Source: Methanolobus sp. WCC4 (GTDB lineage Archaea > Halobacteriota > Methanosarcinia > Methanosarcinales > Methanosarcinaceae). From it: DNA of 64,000 nucleotides. The translations under genes and the position numbers were made by a program. Each line of letters opens with the position of its first letter. Positions within the stretch are counted from its first letter, which is position 1. Of the stretch, positions 1 to 9,760 are shown in pieces. Under the pieces are notes generated by a model that had not been told where the DNA came from, searched no databases, and was given only the letters and a program-made list of their open reading frames with translations. The DNA is taken from NCBI RefSeq assembly GCF_038022665.1, contig NZ_CP150629.1, positions 1,098,480-1,162,479 on the forward strand, written 5' to 3'.

Positions 1-990
1 TCCGATGAGGATGTAAGTGATACATTCTCTTATAAGGCACTGGACCTGCCTTCGAATGCATCATTTGACGAGTCATCAGGTTCATTTGAATGGACTCCCT
101 CCAGTGATGACATCGGTGATTATTCAGTTAGTTTCTATGTAAGCGACAGTTCTCATGAGGACTATGAGACCGTTTCAATAACTGTCACTGAGACTTCATC
201 TTCCTCATCCAGCACGACTTCCAGCTCAAGCAGTGGTGGTGGAGGGGGCGGTGGTTCCATGACTACTGGTGAACCTTACAAGAACGTTGCCTTCAAGGAC
301 TATGTATTGAGACCGGTCATCAGGGATACTGAAACAGTGTTCTCATTCAATAAGGATGAGAATAGTATAACTTCGATAAGTTTCACATCCATGCGCAATG
401 CAGGTCAGATAAAAGCAATGGTAGAGATGTTAAAAGGAACCTCATCTCTGGTTGATGGTGAGGCACCAGGGACGGTTTACAGGAACCTTAACATATGGGT
501 TGGGGACTCGAAGTTCTCTTCCGACACTCTTTCTGACATTATCATCAAATTCAAGATCGAAAGCTCCTGGTTCGATCCTGATGACCACGACCCGGAACTG
601 ATAGAGTTGTACAGGTATCATGATGGTTCATGGAACCCATTGGAAACCTCTCTTACAGGCGAGGATGATGAATACTTCTATTATGAAGCAGAAACATCAG
701 GATTCTCATCATTTGCTATCCTCGTTCCTCCCGAGATCAAGGAGATATCGATGGCAGAAGAGGATTCAACTATCGACGGGACAATGATGTCTCTGGATGA
801 TGAGATGCCTGAGGGTGAAAGCGTTCAGCCTGCTTCACAGGATAGTAAAAGGTCCATTTTACTGCTCTTTGTGATAGCTATCATCGGCTCATTCGTATTT
901 CTGGGATATAGATACAGATTCTACTATGATGAGCTATACAAGCAGATCGCCAATCCGGACGGTAAGCGTTACAGACGCATTAAAAGGTAA
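1..990 (+). CDS. PGF-pre-PGF domain surface protein, 3' part
   Basis: The reading frame is open from base 1, so the N-terminus lies outside the window. About 85 visible residues upstream of the methionine at 259 resemble an Ig/cadherin-like repeat (the segment FEWTPSSDDIGDYSVSF is typical of He_PIG domains). A Ser/Thr-rich linker and a run of glycines follow. The region encoded from about 280 to 735 matches the PGF-pre-PGF domain of archaeal surface proteins, ending in the usual YEAETSGFSSFAI. A single membrane helix (SILLLFVIAIIGSFVFLGY) and a short basic tail close the protein. I infer a membrane-anchored cell-envelope protein with an extracellular N-terminal part; its ligand is unknown. 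Confidence 0.85.
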   Translation, partial: SDEDVSDTFSYKALDLPSNASFDESSGSFEWTPSSDDIGDYSVSFYVSDSSHEDYETVSITVTETSSSSSSTTSSSSSGGGGGGGSMTTGEPYKNVAFKDYVLRPVIRDTETVFSFNKDENSITSISFTSMRNAGQIKAMVEMLKGTSSLVDGEAPGTVYRNLNIWVGDSKFSSDTLSDIIIKFKIESSWFDPDDHDPELIELYRYHDGSWNPLETSLTGEDDEYFYYEAETSGFSSFAILVPPEIKEISMAEEDSTIDGTMMSLDDEMPEGESVQPASQDSKRSILLLFVIAIIGSFVFLGYRYRFYYDELYKQIANPDGKRYRRIKR

Positions 991-1118
991 CATGCTATAG
1001 TTTATACGTGATATCTTTTTTACGATAGGATAATTTTCATATTTGGGCTCAACATCCCTTACTTTTATCTATCATCGAACTGTATTGATAATAAGGGAAA
1101 ATTTACAGGGAGAAATAC

Positions 1119-3212
1119 ATGCTGGAAAGAATGTTCAGTCCTAATTCAGTAGCGGTTATCGGTGCTTCCAGAAAAGAGGGTAAAGTAGGAAGGGCCGTAC
1201 TTGAGAATCTCATGCAGAACAGTGAGCTCATCATTATACCAATAAATCCGGGTGCAGATGAGATACTGGGTCTGCCTTGCTATCACAACATAATGGATGT
1301 TCCGGATGATAAAAAGCCTGAAATGGCAGTTATCGTGGTTCCGGCAAAGTTCGTACCTCAGGCTATAGATGAATGCGGGCAGGCAGGTGTGAGCAATGTG
1401 ATAGTGATCTCCGCCGGCTTCAAAGAGGCTGGCGTGGAGGGTGCACGTCTTGAACGTGAATGTATCTCCCTTTGTGAACAGTACGGCATCGATATGATCG
1501 GTCCTAACTGTCTTGGTATCATTGACACCGCATCAGGTATCAATGCATCATTTGCAGCCAACATGGCCTACGAGGGCAATATAGCAATGATGTCACAGTC
1601 CGGTGCAATATGCACGGTAACACTTGACTGGGCAGAGAGGATCGGTGTGGGTTTCTCGAAGTTCATAAGTCTGGGTAACAAAGCCGTCCTTGCGGAGAAC
1701 GATTTCCTGAGAATGTTCGAAGAGGATGATACAACTGCTGTCATAGCAGCCTATCTTGAAGGGGTCAAGGACGGGCCTGAGTTCATAAAGATAGCACAAC
1801 GTGTTTCCCGGTCAAAACCTATCATAATCGTAAAATCGGGGCGTACTTCCGTTGGTTCCAGGGCGGTATCATCTCATACCGGTACACTTGCAGGTTCGGA
1901 TGCTGCCTACAACGCAGGTTTTAAGCAGGGAGGTGTCATCAGAGCTGATTCCCTTGAGGAAATGCTCGACTACAGCCGTGCTTTCTCTGTCTGTCCTTTG
2001 CCTGAGGGCAGGAATATCGCTATCGTAACAAATGCAGGTGGTCTTGGTATCCTGACAGCAGATGCGTGTTCCAATGCCGGACTCTCCATAGCCTCATTTG
2101 AAGAATCCACAGTTGAGCGTTTGAGGGAGAAATTACCTCCGGCAGCAAATTTCTATGACCCGGTGGACGTTCTCGGGGATGCCGGTGCGGACCTGTACGA
2201 GCATGCCCTTGATGTTGTCCTTGAGGATATCAATGTCAATGGTATCATTGTCCTTGTCTCGCCCCAGTCCATGACAGACGTTCCTGGAATCGCTGAAACT
2301 GTGGCAAAGAAGATACAGCAGTCGAAGAAACCCATACTCTGTAACTTTGCAGGTGGCAGCAGGATAGCTGCAGGCGAGGGAGTACTCAACAGCTATGGCA
2401 TACCCAATTACTCCTCATCCGAAAGGGCAGTTGCAAGTATGAATGCCCTTTGTAACTATTTCACGATAAAGAACCGCAAACAGGAAGATCCTGAAAAACT
2501 GAAATGCAATAAGGAAGCTGCCCGTTCCTTCATAGATTCCGCCTCTGCTGGAAAAAGGAGGACGCATGGCCTTGAGTCACTTGATATACTCAAAGCATAT
2601 GATATCCCGGTGGTGGATTCAAGGATCGCAAAGACACTTCCTGAAGCGATAAAGGCAGCAGAGGATATGGGATATCCTGTTGTCATGAAGATCCTGTCAC
2701 CTGATATATCCCACAAGACAGATGTGGGTGGTATCCGTCTGAACCTTAAACATGCGGATGATGTTGAACGTGCCTATAATTCCATGATGTCCGATGTGAG
2801 ACACTACATGCCCGATGCTGCGGTCACAGGTGTACAGCTCCAGAAGATGGTAAGCGGAGGAAAGGAGGTCATCATCGGAATGGACAGGGACCCGCAGTTC
2901 GGTCCGTTGCTCATGTTCGGTCTTGGAGGAACGTATGTTGAGTTCCTGAAGGACGTATCATTTGCTGTAGCTCCCATCAGTGCTTCAGAGGCAAGACATA
3001 TGGTCTCATCGATCAAGACCTATCCACTTATCGCAGGTGTAAGAGGAGAGGCGGCATCGGATATTGATTCTATAATACAGACATTGCTGAAGGTATCACA
3101 ACTTGTCACGGATTTCCCGGAGATACTGGAATTCGAGATCAATCCCTTAATGGTCATGCCTGAGGGTCAGGGTTGTGTTGCAATGGATATCAGGTTCACG
3201 CTGGATAGTTAA
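1119..3212 (+). CDS. acd: Acetate-CoA ligase (ADP-forming), fused alpha-beta
   Basis: Converts acetyl-CoA (or another acyl-CoA) + ADP + Pi to the acid + CoA + ATP, or the reverse. The 697-aa chain has the single-chain alpha-beta layout. It has a Rossmann CoA-binding domain (NSVAVIGAS at residues 8-16), then ligase-CoA domains with SQSG and the phosphohistidine motif SSHTGTLAG (His253). An ATP-grasp beta part from about residue 480 carries a second conserved histidine in SHKTDVGG (His532). A GGGAG ribosome-binding site precedes the ATG. The next gene starts 22 bases downstream, so the two are probably one operon. The substrate cannot be fixed from sequence; acetate is the usual assignment. Conversion in either direction would sit beside AMP-forming Acs, encoded convergently nearby. 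Confidence 0.93.
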   Translation: MLERMFSPNSVAVIGASRKEGKVGRAVLENLMQNSELIIIPINPGADEILGLPCYHNIMDVPDDKKPEMAVIVVPAKFVPQAIDECGQAGVSNVIVISAGFKEAGVEGARLERECISLCEQYGIDMIGPNCLGIIDTASGINASFAANMAYEGNIAMMSQSGAICTVTLDWAERIGVGFSKFISLGNKAVLAENDFLRMFEEDDTTAVIAAYLEGVKDGPEFIKIAQRVSRSKPIIIVKSGRTSVGSRAVSSHTGTLAGSDAAYNAGFKQGGVIRADSLEEMLDYSRAFSVCPLPEGRNIAIVTNAGGLGILTADACSNAGLSIASFEESTVERLREKLPPAANFYDPVDVLGDAGADLYEHALDVVLEDINVNGIIVLVSPQSMTDVPGIAETVAKKIQQSKKPILCNFAGGSRIAAGEGVLNSYGIPNYSSSERAVASMNALCNYFTIKNRKQEDPEKLKCNKEAARSFIDSASAGKRRTHGLESLDILKAYDIPVVDSRIAKTLPEAIKAAEDMGYPVVMKILSPDISHKTDVGGIRLNLKHADDVERAYNSMMSDVRHYMPDAAVTGVQLQKMVSGGKEVIIGMDRDPQFGPLLMFGLGGTYVEFLKDVSFAVAPISASEARHMVSSIKTYPLIAGVRGEAASDIDSIIQTLLKVSQLVTDFPEILEFEINPLMVMPEGQGCVAMDIRFTLDS

Positions 3213-3234
3213 ATGAGGATAAGGAGAGGATAGT

Positions 3235-4314
3235 ATGGCTTCAATATTGATCAGTTCATCAGAAGAGTACTCTGGTAAGAGTTCTATTTGTATGGGTCTG
3301 GGGAAGATATTCCAGGAAAGTGGTCTGAAAGTGGGCTACATGAAACCGGTGGGAAATCTCCTCATAGATGTACATGGTTCACTTACGGATGAGGATTCTG
3401 AAGGTATCAGGAAATTACTTGGTATAGGAGATCCGGCAAAGTATATAACACCGATCCATCTCACTGACAGTCTCATAGACGATGCCCTCAAGGGTGTGGA
3501 AAAGGACCTTGATAAGAGGCTCACAGAGGCATATTCAGTGGTGTCTGAGGATAAGGATGTCCTCCTCATAGAAGGCACCGGAGGAATCGGTGGCGGTTCG
3601 ATGTATGGTCTTTCTGACCCCGAGATCGCTGCAAAGCTTGACACTAAGATGCTCCTTGTTACACGTTTCGATTCAATTTCTGCAGTTGACAGGATACTGT
3701 GTGATATCCGTATCATTGGCAACGATGACATGCTCACAGGCCTGATACTCAATGAGGTTCCGTTGAGCATGGCTGACAGGGTGAACGATATAGTTGTTCC
3801 TTTCCTTGAGAAGAAGGGAATAAAGGTATTCGGCATAATACATGAGGATGACACTCTGCGTTCGGTATTTATCTCGGAGATCGTTGATGATCTTCATGCA
3901 GAGGTCCTTGTGGCACCTGACAAACTGGACCAGCTTGTAGAGCATTATCTTGTCGGTGCCATGGAGGTAGGCTCTGCGATAAAATACTTCAGACGCCAGC
4001 CTAACAGTGCAGTTATCACTGGTGGTGACAGGGCAGATCTCCAGATGGCTGCTATCGAATCACGTGTGAAATGCCTTATTCTCACTGGTAATATGCGTCC
4101 AAGCGGAGCTGTCCTTGCAAGTGCAGAGGAGGCAGGGATCCCTGTTATACTCGTTCGCGGAGATACCATGAACACCATTGAAAGGATGGAGAACCTGATC
4201 GGCCATGCTCACATAAAACAACAGGTCAAGCTTGACAGGGTGGTGGAGCTTCTGCGGAACCATCTCGATATACCTGCGATCGCAGAGAGCATTGGTATAG
4301 AATTGAAGGTATGA
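3235..4314 (+). CDS. P-loop (BioD-like) protein with DRTGG domain
   Basis: The 359-aa cytosolic protein has an N-terminal AAA_26/BioD-like P-loop fold (SGKSS near residue 14, then YMKPVGN and LLIEGTGG). A C-terminal DRTGG domain lies at about residues 220-330 (SAVITGGDRADLQMAA and the following LILTGN). This is the architecture of the N-terminal regulatory half of long phosphotransacetylases, but no acetyltransferase domain follows. The gene directly follows the ADP-forming synthetase with its own strong ribosome-binding site (GGAGAGG). From this pairing I infer a regulatory or accessory role in acetyl-CoA/acetate metabolism; no catalytic activity can be assigned. Confidence 0.8.
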   Translation: MASILISSSEEYSGKSSICMGLGKIFQESGLKVGYMKPVGNLLIDVHGSLTDEDSEGIRKLLGIGDPAKYITPIHLTDSLIDDALKGVEKDLDKRLTEAYSVVSEDKDVLLIEGTGGIGGGSMYGLSDPEIAAKLDTKMLLVTRFDSISAVDRILCDIRIIGNDDMLTGLILNEVPLSMADRVNDIVVPFLEKKGIKVFGIIHEDDTLRSVFISEIVDDLHAEVLVAPDKLDQLVEHYLVGAMEVGSAIKYFRRQPNSAVITGGDRADLQMAAIESRVKCLILTGNMRPSGAVLASAEEAGIPVILVRGDTMNTIERMENLIGHAHIKQQVKLDRVVELLRNHLDIPAIAESIGIELKV

Positions 4315-4382
4315 TTCGGGTATAGAATAAAAAAATAATAGGAGGAGTTATCCTCTCCTTCCTTCTGATCATTTATCCGGAC
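4315..4382. terminator. Convergent intergenic terminator region
   Basis: The 68 bases between the converging DRTGG and acs genes hold an imperfect inverted repeat (AGGAGGA, then ATCCTCTCCT) beside an A-rich tract on the left and a pyrimidine-rich tract on the right. It could end transcription from either side. This is a sequence-pattern call only. Confidence 0.4.
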
Positions 4383-6329
4383 TTATGGCTGTGATTCCAG
4401 TTCTCTGGTCCTCTCTTTTAACATGTCGACCACAGCAGGGTCCTGCAGTGTGGTCACATCCCCGGGATCCTTATTGTTGGCAATAGCTTTGAGAACCCTT
4501 CTCATGATCTTGCCACTTCTGGTCTTTGGGAGATCATCAGAGAATATTATTTGTTTTGGACGTGCAAAGGGTCCAATGTTCTTCACAGCATATTGGTTGA
4601 GTTCTTTTTTGAGTTCCTCATTTTCCTCTTCACCCAGCTTTAGTGTGACATAGCAGTAGATGACCTCTCCCTTGAGTTCATCCTTCTTTCCTACTACGCC
4701 GGCTTCGGCAACAGATGGATGTGATACCATGATGCTCTCGAACTCTGCACTTCCGATACGATGTCCTGCAACTTTGATGACATCGTCAACACGACCTATG
4801 ATCCAGAAATAACCATCATCATCCCTTTTTGCACCATCGCCTGCGAAATATGTCTTTTTATCCCATTTGCTCCAGTATGTTTCGATGAAACGTTCCTCGT
4901 TTCCAAATACTGTACGGACCATGCTTGGCCAGGGTTCCAGTATGGCCAGGACCCCATCTTCCCCCGGTGCAGTCTCGTTCCCGTTATCATCCAGAACGGC
5001 TGCTGTTATTCCGGGAAATGCCATTGTCGCACTTCCTGGTTTTGTGGTTGTGACTCCCGGAAGCGGTGATATCATTATCATACCGGTTTCGGTCTGCCAC
5101 CATGTATCGACTATGGGGCATCTTCCCATTCCGATGTTCTTATGATACCATTTCCATGCTTCCGGATTGATTGGTTCACCTACCGAACCGAGGAGCCTGA
5201 GTGATGAGATATCATGCATCTGAGTCCACGATGTTCCCCATTTCATGAATGTCCTGATGGCTGTAGGTGCGGTGTAAAGTATCGTGACCTTGTGTCTTTC
5301 GATAATGTCCCAGTACCTGTCCTTGTCAGGATAATCAGGAGCACCTTCGTAGGTGAGAAGTGTGGCACCATTGGAAAGTGGTCCGTAGACGATGTATGAG
5401 TGTCCGGTTATCCACCCGGCATCCGCTGTACACCAGTAGATGTCATCTTCCTTAAGGTCGAATACGAACTTTGACGTGGTATGAGTGGCCACCATATAAC
5501 CGCCGGTTGTGTGGACTATACCCTTTGGTGTACCTGTAGTGCCGCTGGTATACATCAGGAACAGCATATCCTCTGAGTCCATTATCTCCGGTTCACAAGA
5601 GGTAGCAGCGTCTTTCATGACATCGTGCCACCAGACATCTCTCCCCTCTTTCATGGAAATATCACTACCACTGTTCTTAACAACGATGACCCTTTCCAGA
5701 AGATCAATGGAGCTGATCCCCTCATCTACCTTGTTCTTCTGCTCAACGACCTTTCCCCTGCGTGAGTAACCGTCACAGGTTATAAGGAGTCGACTGTTGG
5801 CGTTATCGATGCGTGTGGCAAGGGAATCACCGGAGAATGCTGCAAACACTACACTATGTGGTGCTCCTATGCGGGCACATGCAAGCATTGCTATGATGAC
5901 CTCAGGTATCATTGGAAGATATATGGTAACGATCTCCCCTTTTCTGACCCCGGAATCCTTCAGGACATTCGCAAGTTTACAGACCTCATCCAGCAGTTCC
6001 TGATAGGTATATTTGCGAATCTCTCCATTCTCCCCTTCCCACAGCAGGGCTATCTTGTCTGCACGCTTCTCAAGGTTTACGTCAAGACAGTTGTAACATG
6101 CATTGAGCTTACCACCGAGGAACCATTTCGAGTGAGGAGGTTCCCATTCCAGTACTTTGTCCCATTGTTTGTACCAGTGAATATTGTTCGCATTCTGCTC
6201 CCAGAATCCTTCAGGGTCTTCTTCAGCTTTCCTGTAGATATCAGGGTCATTGGCGACAGCATTTTCTGAGAACTTTTCCGATGGTTCGAATCCATCAATA
6301 TCTTTTCGAGCTCCTGTTCTTTCTCCCAT
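4383..6329 (-). CDS. acs: Acetyl-CoA synthetase (AMP-forming)
   Basis: Activates acetate with ATP and CoA to acetyl-CoA, AMP and PPi. All core motifs of the adenylate-forming family are present: the phosphate-binding loop YTSGTTGTPKG, the hinge/A8 motif GRVDDVIKVAGHRIG and the C-terminal catalytic lysine in PKTRSGKIMRRVLK. Length is typical (about 648 aa). The frame can be extended to a TTG at 6377, but I chose the ATG at 6329, which gives MGERTGARKD and removes a 16-residue tail unlike the family. The gene converges on the ADP-forming synthetase operon, so the locus holds both energy-saving and high-affinity acetate-activating routes. Confidence 0.93.
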   Translation of the reverse strand: MGERTGARKDIDGFEPSEKFSENAVANDPDIYRKAEEDPEGFWEQNANNIHWYKQWDKVLEWEPPHSKWFLGGKLNACYNCLDVNLEKRADKIALLWEGENGEIRKYTYQELLDEVCKLANVLKDSGVRKGEIVTIYLPMIPEVIIAMLACARIGAPHSVVFAAFSGDSLATRIDNANSRLLITCDGYSRRGKVVEQKNKVDEGISSIDLLERVIVVKNSGSDISMKEGRDVWWHDVMKDAATSCEPEIMDSEDMLFLMYTSGTTGTPKGIVHTTGGYMVATHTTSKFVFDLKEDDIYWCTADAGWITGHSYIVYGPLSNGATLLTYEGAPDYPDKDRYWDIIERHKVTILYTAPTAIRTFMKWGTSWTQMHDISSLRLLGSVGEPINPEAWKWYHKNIGMGRCPIVDTWWQTETGMIMISPLPGVTTTKPGSATMAFPGITAAVLDDNGNETAPGEDGVLAILEPWPSMVRTVFGNEERFIETYWSKWDKKTYFAGDGAKRDDDGYFWIIGRVDDVIKVAGHRIGSAEFESIMVSHPSVAEAGVVGKKDELKGEVIYCYVTLKLGEEENEELKKELNQYAVKNIGPFARPKQIIFSDDLPKTRSGKIMRRVLKAIANNKDPGDVTTLQDPAVVDMLKERTRELESQP

Positions 6330-6429
6330 AGTAGCACCCGCATGAACGAAAAGGTCACTGTTATAGAATTGTATCAATTTGTTTATATCGTTTGTTATGC
6401 ATCCCGGCTGCGACAGAGGAGACAGTTAA

Positions 6430-6491
6430 CCGGTAATTAAGAGGAGAATAAAAAAGAAAGTATCAGGGATACTATATCTATACCCTGATCA
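6430..6491 (-). terminator. Hairpin terminator behind the flavoprotein gene
   Basis: Read on the minus strand, an inverted repeat (ATCAGGG pairing with CCCTGAT) follows the flavoprotein stop codon. It is followed by a T-rich stretch (CTTTCTTTTTTATTC). This is the pattern of an intrinsic terminator. Confidence 0.55.
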
Positions 6492-6509
6492 TCGGTAAAA
6501 ATGGATTAC

Positions 6510-7073
6510 TTATTTTTTCATCATTTCAAGGACATCACAGACCTTGTTGATGGTGTCAACTGCGGTCTTCATGCCTTCCTCATCCTCTGCAGCAGGCTTC
6601 TTGAGAATACCGCCGAAGTGTCCGCCATCTCCTACGATTATCATGCCGTGGATATGCATCCATTCGTGTATGGTCTGGATGGTCTTCTCCTGGCCGCCGT
6701 TCCTTGAACCTCCGATGGCCATTGCTGCACCGAGCTTGTTGCTGAGCTTGAATCCCTGTCTTCTGTGAACGACACTCCTGTCGCAAAGGGCTTTAAGCTG
6801 TGCTGTCATTGTTCCGAAGTACACTGGTGAGGATACTACGATCGCATCAGCCTCTACGAGTTTGTCATATACTGGCTGCATGTCGTCGTCGATAACACAT
6901 GGTTCACCTTTTGCACAAACCCCGCAGGCAGTACATGGTGCTATCTTTGATGATGAGAGGAACACAGCATCGGTCTCAAAACCTCTTTTTTCTGCTATGT
7001 CCAGCAGTTCCTTTATCAATGTATCATTGTTCTGTCCGGGTTTAGGACTTCCTGATATTCCGAGTATCTTCAT
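6510..7073 (-). CDS. Iron-sulfur flavoprotein (Isf family)
   Basis: An FMN-dependent electron-transfer protein of 187 aa with the flavodoxin-like fold. The phosphate loop is GISGSPKPGQNND at residues 5-17. A compact cysteine cluster, Cys47-x2-Cys50-x2-Cys53-x5-Cys59, is the signature of the [4Fe-4S] site of methanogen Isf proteins. Isf takes electrons from ferredoxin and is linked to reduction of oxygen and peroxide. The C-terminal helix ends MMKK. The gene is monocistronic by context, with a hairpin terminator behind it. The electron partner here is inferred from the family. Confidence 0.87.
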   Translation of the reverse strand: MKILGISGSPKPGQNNDTLIKELLDIAEKRGFETDAVFLSSSKIAPCTACGVCAKGEPCVIDDDMQPVYDKLVEADAIVVSSPVYFGTMTAQLKALCDRSVVHRRQGFKLSNKLGAAMAIGGSRNGGQEKTIQTIHEWMHIHGMIIVGDGGHFGGILKKPAAEDEEGMKTAVDTINKVCDVLEMMKK

Positions 7074-7256
7074 ATGATCACCAGTCTGGAATTGTAAGCA
7101 AGGGATATTAGTTTTTGGCTTCGGCTGCCTTATGGAAAAGGTATAATAAGATTAGTTCATTATGACAAAAAATTAAACTACCTATATCATCTATATTTAT
7201 ATAGCATTTATATATTGATCAATGGTCATTCAGGTTAAAGAAGCGGTGATGGAATT

Positions 7257-8489
7257 TTGACTACCAGGGACTATCTTACTATTGATGATTTTGATATTGA
7301 CGGAAAAACCATACTTGTGCGAGTGGACCTTAACACTCCAATGGACCCGGACGGAAACATTCTCGACGACATGAGAATAAAGAGTCACATACCTACTATC
7401 AAGGACCTTGATGATGCAAAGGTCGTACTTCTAGCACACCAGAGCAGGGCAGGAAAGAACGATTTTACCACAATGAAGCCCCATTCACAACGTATGTCCC
7501 AGTATCTTGGTAAGGACGTGAAGTACATTGATGATATATTCGGTACATATGCACGTAATTCAATTGCTTCCATGGAGAAAGGGGACGTTATCCTGCTTGA
7601 GAATGTCAGGTTCTACTCCGAGGAAAGTATAAAAAGACCTGCTTCCGATCATGCAGGTACTCACATGGTCCGTAAGCTGTCTCCGCTGATAGACATCTTT
7701 CTGAATGATGCATTTGCGGTCTCTCACAGAAGCCATCTTTCCATCATGGGCTTCACCGAGACACTCCCTACCGGAGCAGGCAGGGTAATGCAGAAAGAGA
7801 TAACCTCTCTTGACAGGGGTATAAAGGGTGGTGAAAGACCATGCATCTTCGTTCTTGGTGGTGCAAAGGTGGATGACTCCCTCAAGGTCGCAGAGAACGT
7901 TCTGATAAACGGTGGTGCTGACAGGGTGCTGGTTACCGGTGTTGTTGCGAATGTCATGCTTGCGGCATCTGGTGTCGACATCGGAAAGGCGAATCTCGAT
8001 TTCATAGAGTCACAGGGTTATACGGACCAGATCGAGAGAGGAAAACAGGTTCTTGAGAAGTTCAACGGTAAGATCGGTCTTCCTATCGATGTTGCTTTCA
8101 ATGACGGTGGTAAAAGGGTTGATGGAAAGGTCAGTGAACTCCCCGGTGATAACCTTCCTATAAATGACATCGGACTTGAGACCATTGTAGCTTTTTCTGA
8201 AGAGATCAAGAATGCAAAGACCGTTGTCCTTAATGGTCCTGCAGGACTTTCTGAGGTCGATGCTTTTGCACTTGGTACGCATGAGATCATCAAGGCAGCC
8301 GTGGATTCAGAGTATTCGATAGCTGGCGGTGGACACATATCTGCTGAGGTAAGGAACCTTGGTTATGAGGACAAGTTCTCTCATTTGAGTACCGGTGGCG
8401 GTGCCTGTATCGATTATCTTGCAGGTGTGAAGCTTCCCGGTATAGAGGCCCTGAAGACCGCAGCAACACGATACAGACTTAACGGATAA
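7257..8489 (+). CDS. pgk: Phosphoglycerate kinase
   Basis: Interconverts 1,3-bisphosphoglycerate + ADP and 3-phosphoglycerate + ATP in gluconeogenesis/glycolysis. It has the archaeal length (410 aa) and the family motifs VRVDLNTP near the N-terminus, LLENVRFY, LGGAKVDDS, NGPAGLSEVDAF and the C-terminal STGGGACIDYL. The start is probably TTG at 7257, six bases after a GGTGAT ribosome-binding sequence. The nearby ATG at 7249 opens a four-codon dead end in another frame. A TATA-like AT-rich tract lies at 7190-7220. Confidence 0.95.
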   Translation: MTTRDYLTIDDFDIDGKTILVRVDLNTPMDPDGNILDDMRIKSHIPTIKDLDDAKVVLLAHQSRAGKNDFTTMKPHSQRMSQYLGKDVKYIDDIFGTYARNSIASMEKGDVILLENVRFYSEESIKRPASDHAGTHMVRKLSPLIDIFLNDAFAVSHRSHLSIMGFTETLPTGAGRVMQKEITSLDRGIKGGERPCIFVLGGAKVDDSLKVAENVLINGGADRVLVTGVVANVMLAASGVDIGKANLDFIESQGYTDQIERGKQVLEKFNGKIGLPIDVAFNDGGKRVDGKVSELPGDNLPINDIGLETIVAFSEEIKNAKTVVLNGPAGLSEVDAFALGTHEIIKAAVDSEYSIAGGGHISAEVRNLGYEDKFSHLSTGGGACIDYLAGVKLPGIEALKTAATRYRLNG

Positions 8490-8528
8490 GAGACTAACTT
8501 CCTGTAAGGAATAACAGGAGTTTAGTCT

Positions 8529-9164
8529 ATGAGCGAAGGGGTAAAACTACTTTCACATACCGAAGGTCAGGCTGCTGTTCAGCTTGCAAGGGATGCCATT
8601 GAGACGTATCTGAGAACCGGTGAGATGCTGGATGGGTCAGAGATCCAGTTGCCTCCCATATTCAATGAGGTCCGCGGGGTCTTCGTGACACTGACAAAGG
8701 ATGGAGACCTCAGGGGTTGCATCGGCCATCCATATGCCGATTCCCATCTGAGGAACGCAATAGCTGATTCTGCTCTTTCCGCAGCTTTGAGGGATCCGAG
8801 GTTCCCACCGGTGGACATCAAAGAGATCAATGATATAACAGTAGAGGTCACCATACTGACCAGACCGGAACTTATGGATGTTCCTCCAAAGAAGCTACCT
8901 ACGTCCATCAAGATAGGAAGACATGGCCTGATAGTCAAGAGCGGTTACAGGCAGGGTCTGCTTCTGCCACAGGTTGCACCGGAGAATGACTTTGATGAGA
9001 TCGAGTTCCTGAACCATACATGTATGAAGGCAGGGTTGCCCTGTGATGCATGGGCTCAGGGTGCAGAGGTCTATGCCTTTGAAGGACAGATATTCTCCGA
9101 GAAAGAGCCGAATGGTGAGGTCGTTGAAAAGGATTTCAACGACAGGGAATGTTCAGGTGAGTGA
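8529..9164 (+). CDS. AMMECR1 domain protein
   Basis: The 211-aa protein is a full-length member of the AMMECR1 family (TIGR00296). It shows the highly conserved LRGCIGHP near residue 62 and the later LPQVAPEN stretch. The family is universal in archaea and eukaryotes, and its biochemical activity is not established. It starts 40 bases after pgk with GGAG upstream of the ATG, so cotranscription with pgk is possible. Confidence 0.9.
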   Translation: MSEGVKLLSHTEGQAAVQLARDAIETYLRTGEMLDGSEIQLPPIFNEVRGVFVTLTKDGDLRGCIGHPYADSHLRNAIADSALSAALRDPRFPPVDIKEINDITVEVTILTRPELMDVPPKKLPTSIKIGRHGLIVKSGYRQGLLLPQVAPENDFDEIEFLNHTCMKAGLPCDAWAQGAEVYAFEGQIFSEKEPNGEVVEKDFNDRECSGE

Positions 9165-9214
9165 AGCACTCAATTCCTTTTTTGTTTATTTATTTCTCAT
9201 CGGTCATGATATTG

Positions 9215-9643
9215 TCAGAGGTAGTTCTCAAGCACTTTGAGGATACTCTCTATATCCCTTTCAAGTGCTTCAATTGACATTTCCATCATGAGATTGATGA
9301 TACCCTCGTCACCGAATGTCCTGAAATCGGTCTTCAGTCCGAGGACCGGAATTCCCTTTGCATAAGCATATCCCATCTCCCATGCGGTTCCTGAATCCAC
9401 GTCACTGCCACCATCCAGTACCGCCAGTACTATGTCGGACCCGTCAACACCACGAACATCGTTCTCAAAGATGTTTCTCTGCCTGTCCTCCAGTCGACTG
9501 GACTCAGTGTCGGCACCATCCTCCTGTGGCAGGAATACCGAAAAGCCCATTTCCACCAACCTGTCCCTGAGCATTACGTTAAAGTCCCTTTCTGCCTGTG
9601 AAAAAAGAGGGCCTGCCAAGTAGATCTGTTTTTTTCCGTCCAT
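9215..9643 (-). CDS. Nucleoside 2-deoxyribosyltransferase-like protein
   Basis: The 142-aa protein fits the nucleoside 2-deoxyribosyltransferase family. It has the N-terminal YLAGPLFSQAERDFN, the central VDGSDIVLAVLDGGSDVDSG with its acidic pair, and GTAWEMGYAYAKG with the catalytic-type glutamate. The family exchanges or hydrolyses the base of deoxynucleosides or deoxynucleotides; members of the related DNPH1 type hydrolyse dNMPs. Substrate choice cannot be read from sequence. The gene converges on AMMECR1 with a 50-base gap. Confidence 0.85.
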   Translation of the reverse strand: MDGKKQIYLAGPLFSQAERDFNVMLRDRLVEMGFSVFLPQEDGADTESSRLEDRQRNIFENDVRGVDGSDIVLAVLDGGSDVDSGTAWEMGYAYAKGIPVLGLKTDFRTFGDEGIINLMMEMSIEALERDIESILKVLENYL

Positions 9644-9760
9644 TATTATTCCATCCCTTGAATTAAGAGAGATGTATATTGTCAGTCTGGTTAATAATAG
9701 TGTTGTAAGCGGGGTGAAAATAATTCAAAAAAAGTTTTGAGAAACAATATGTCAGGAACC

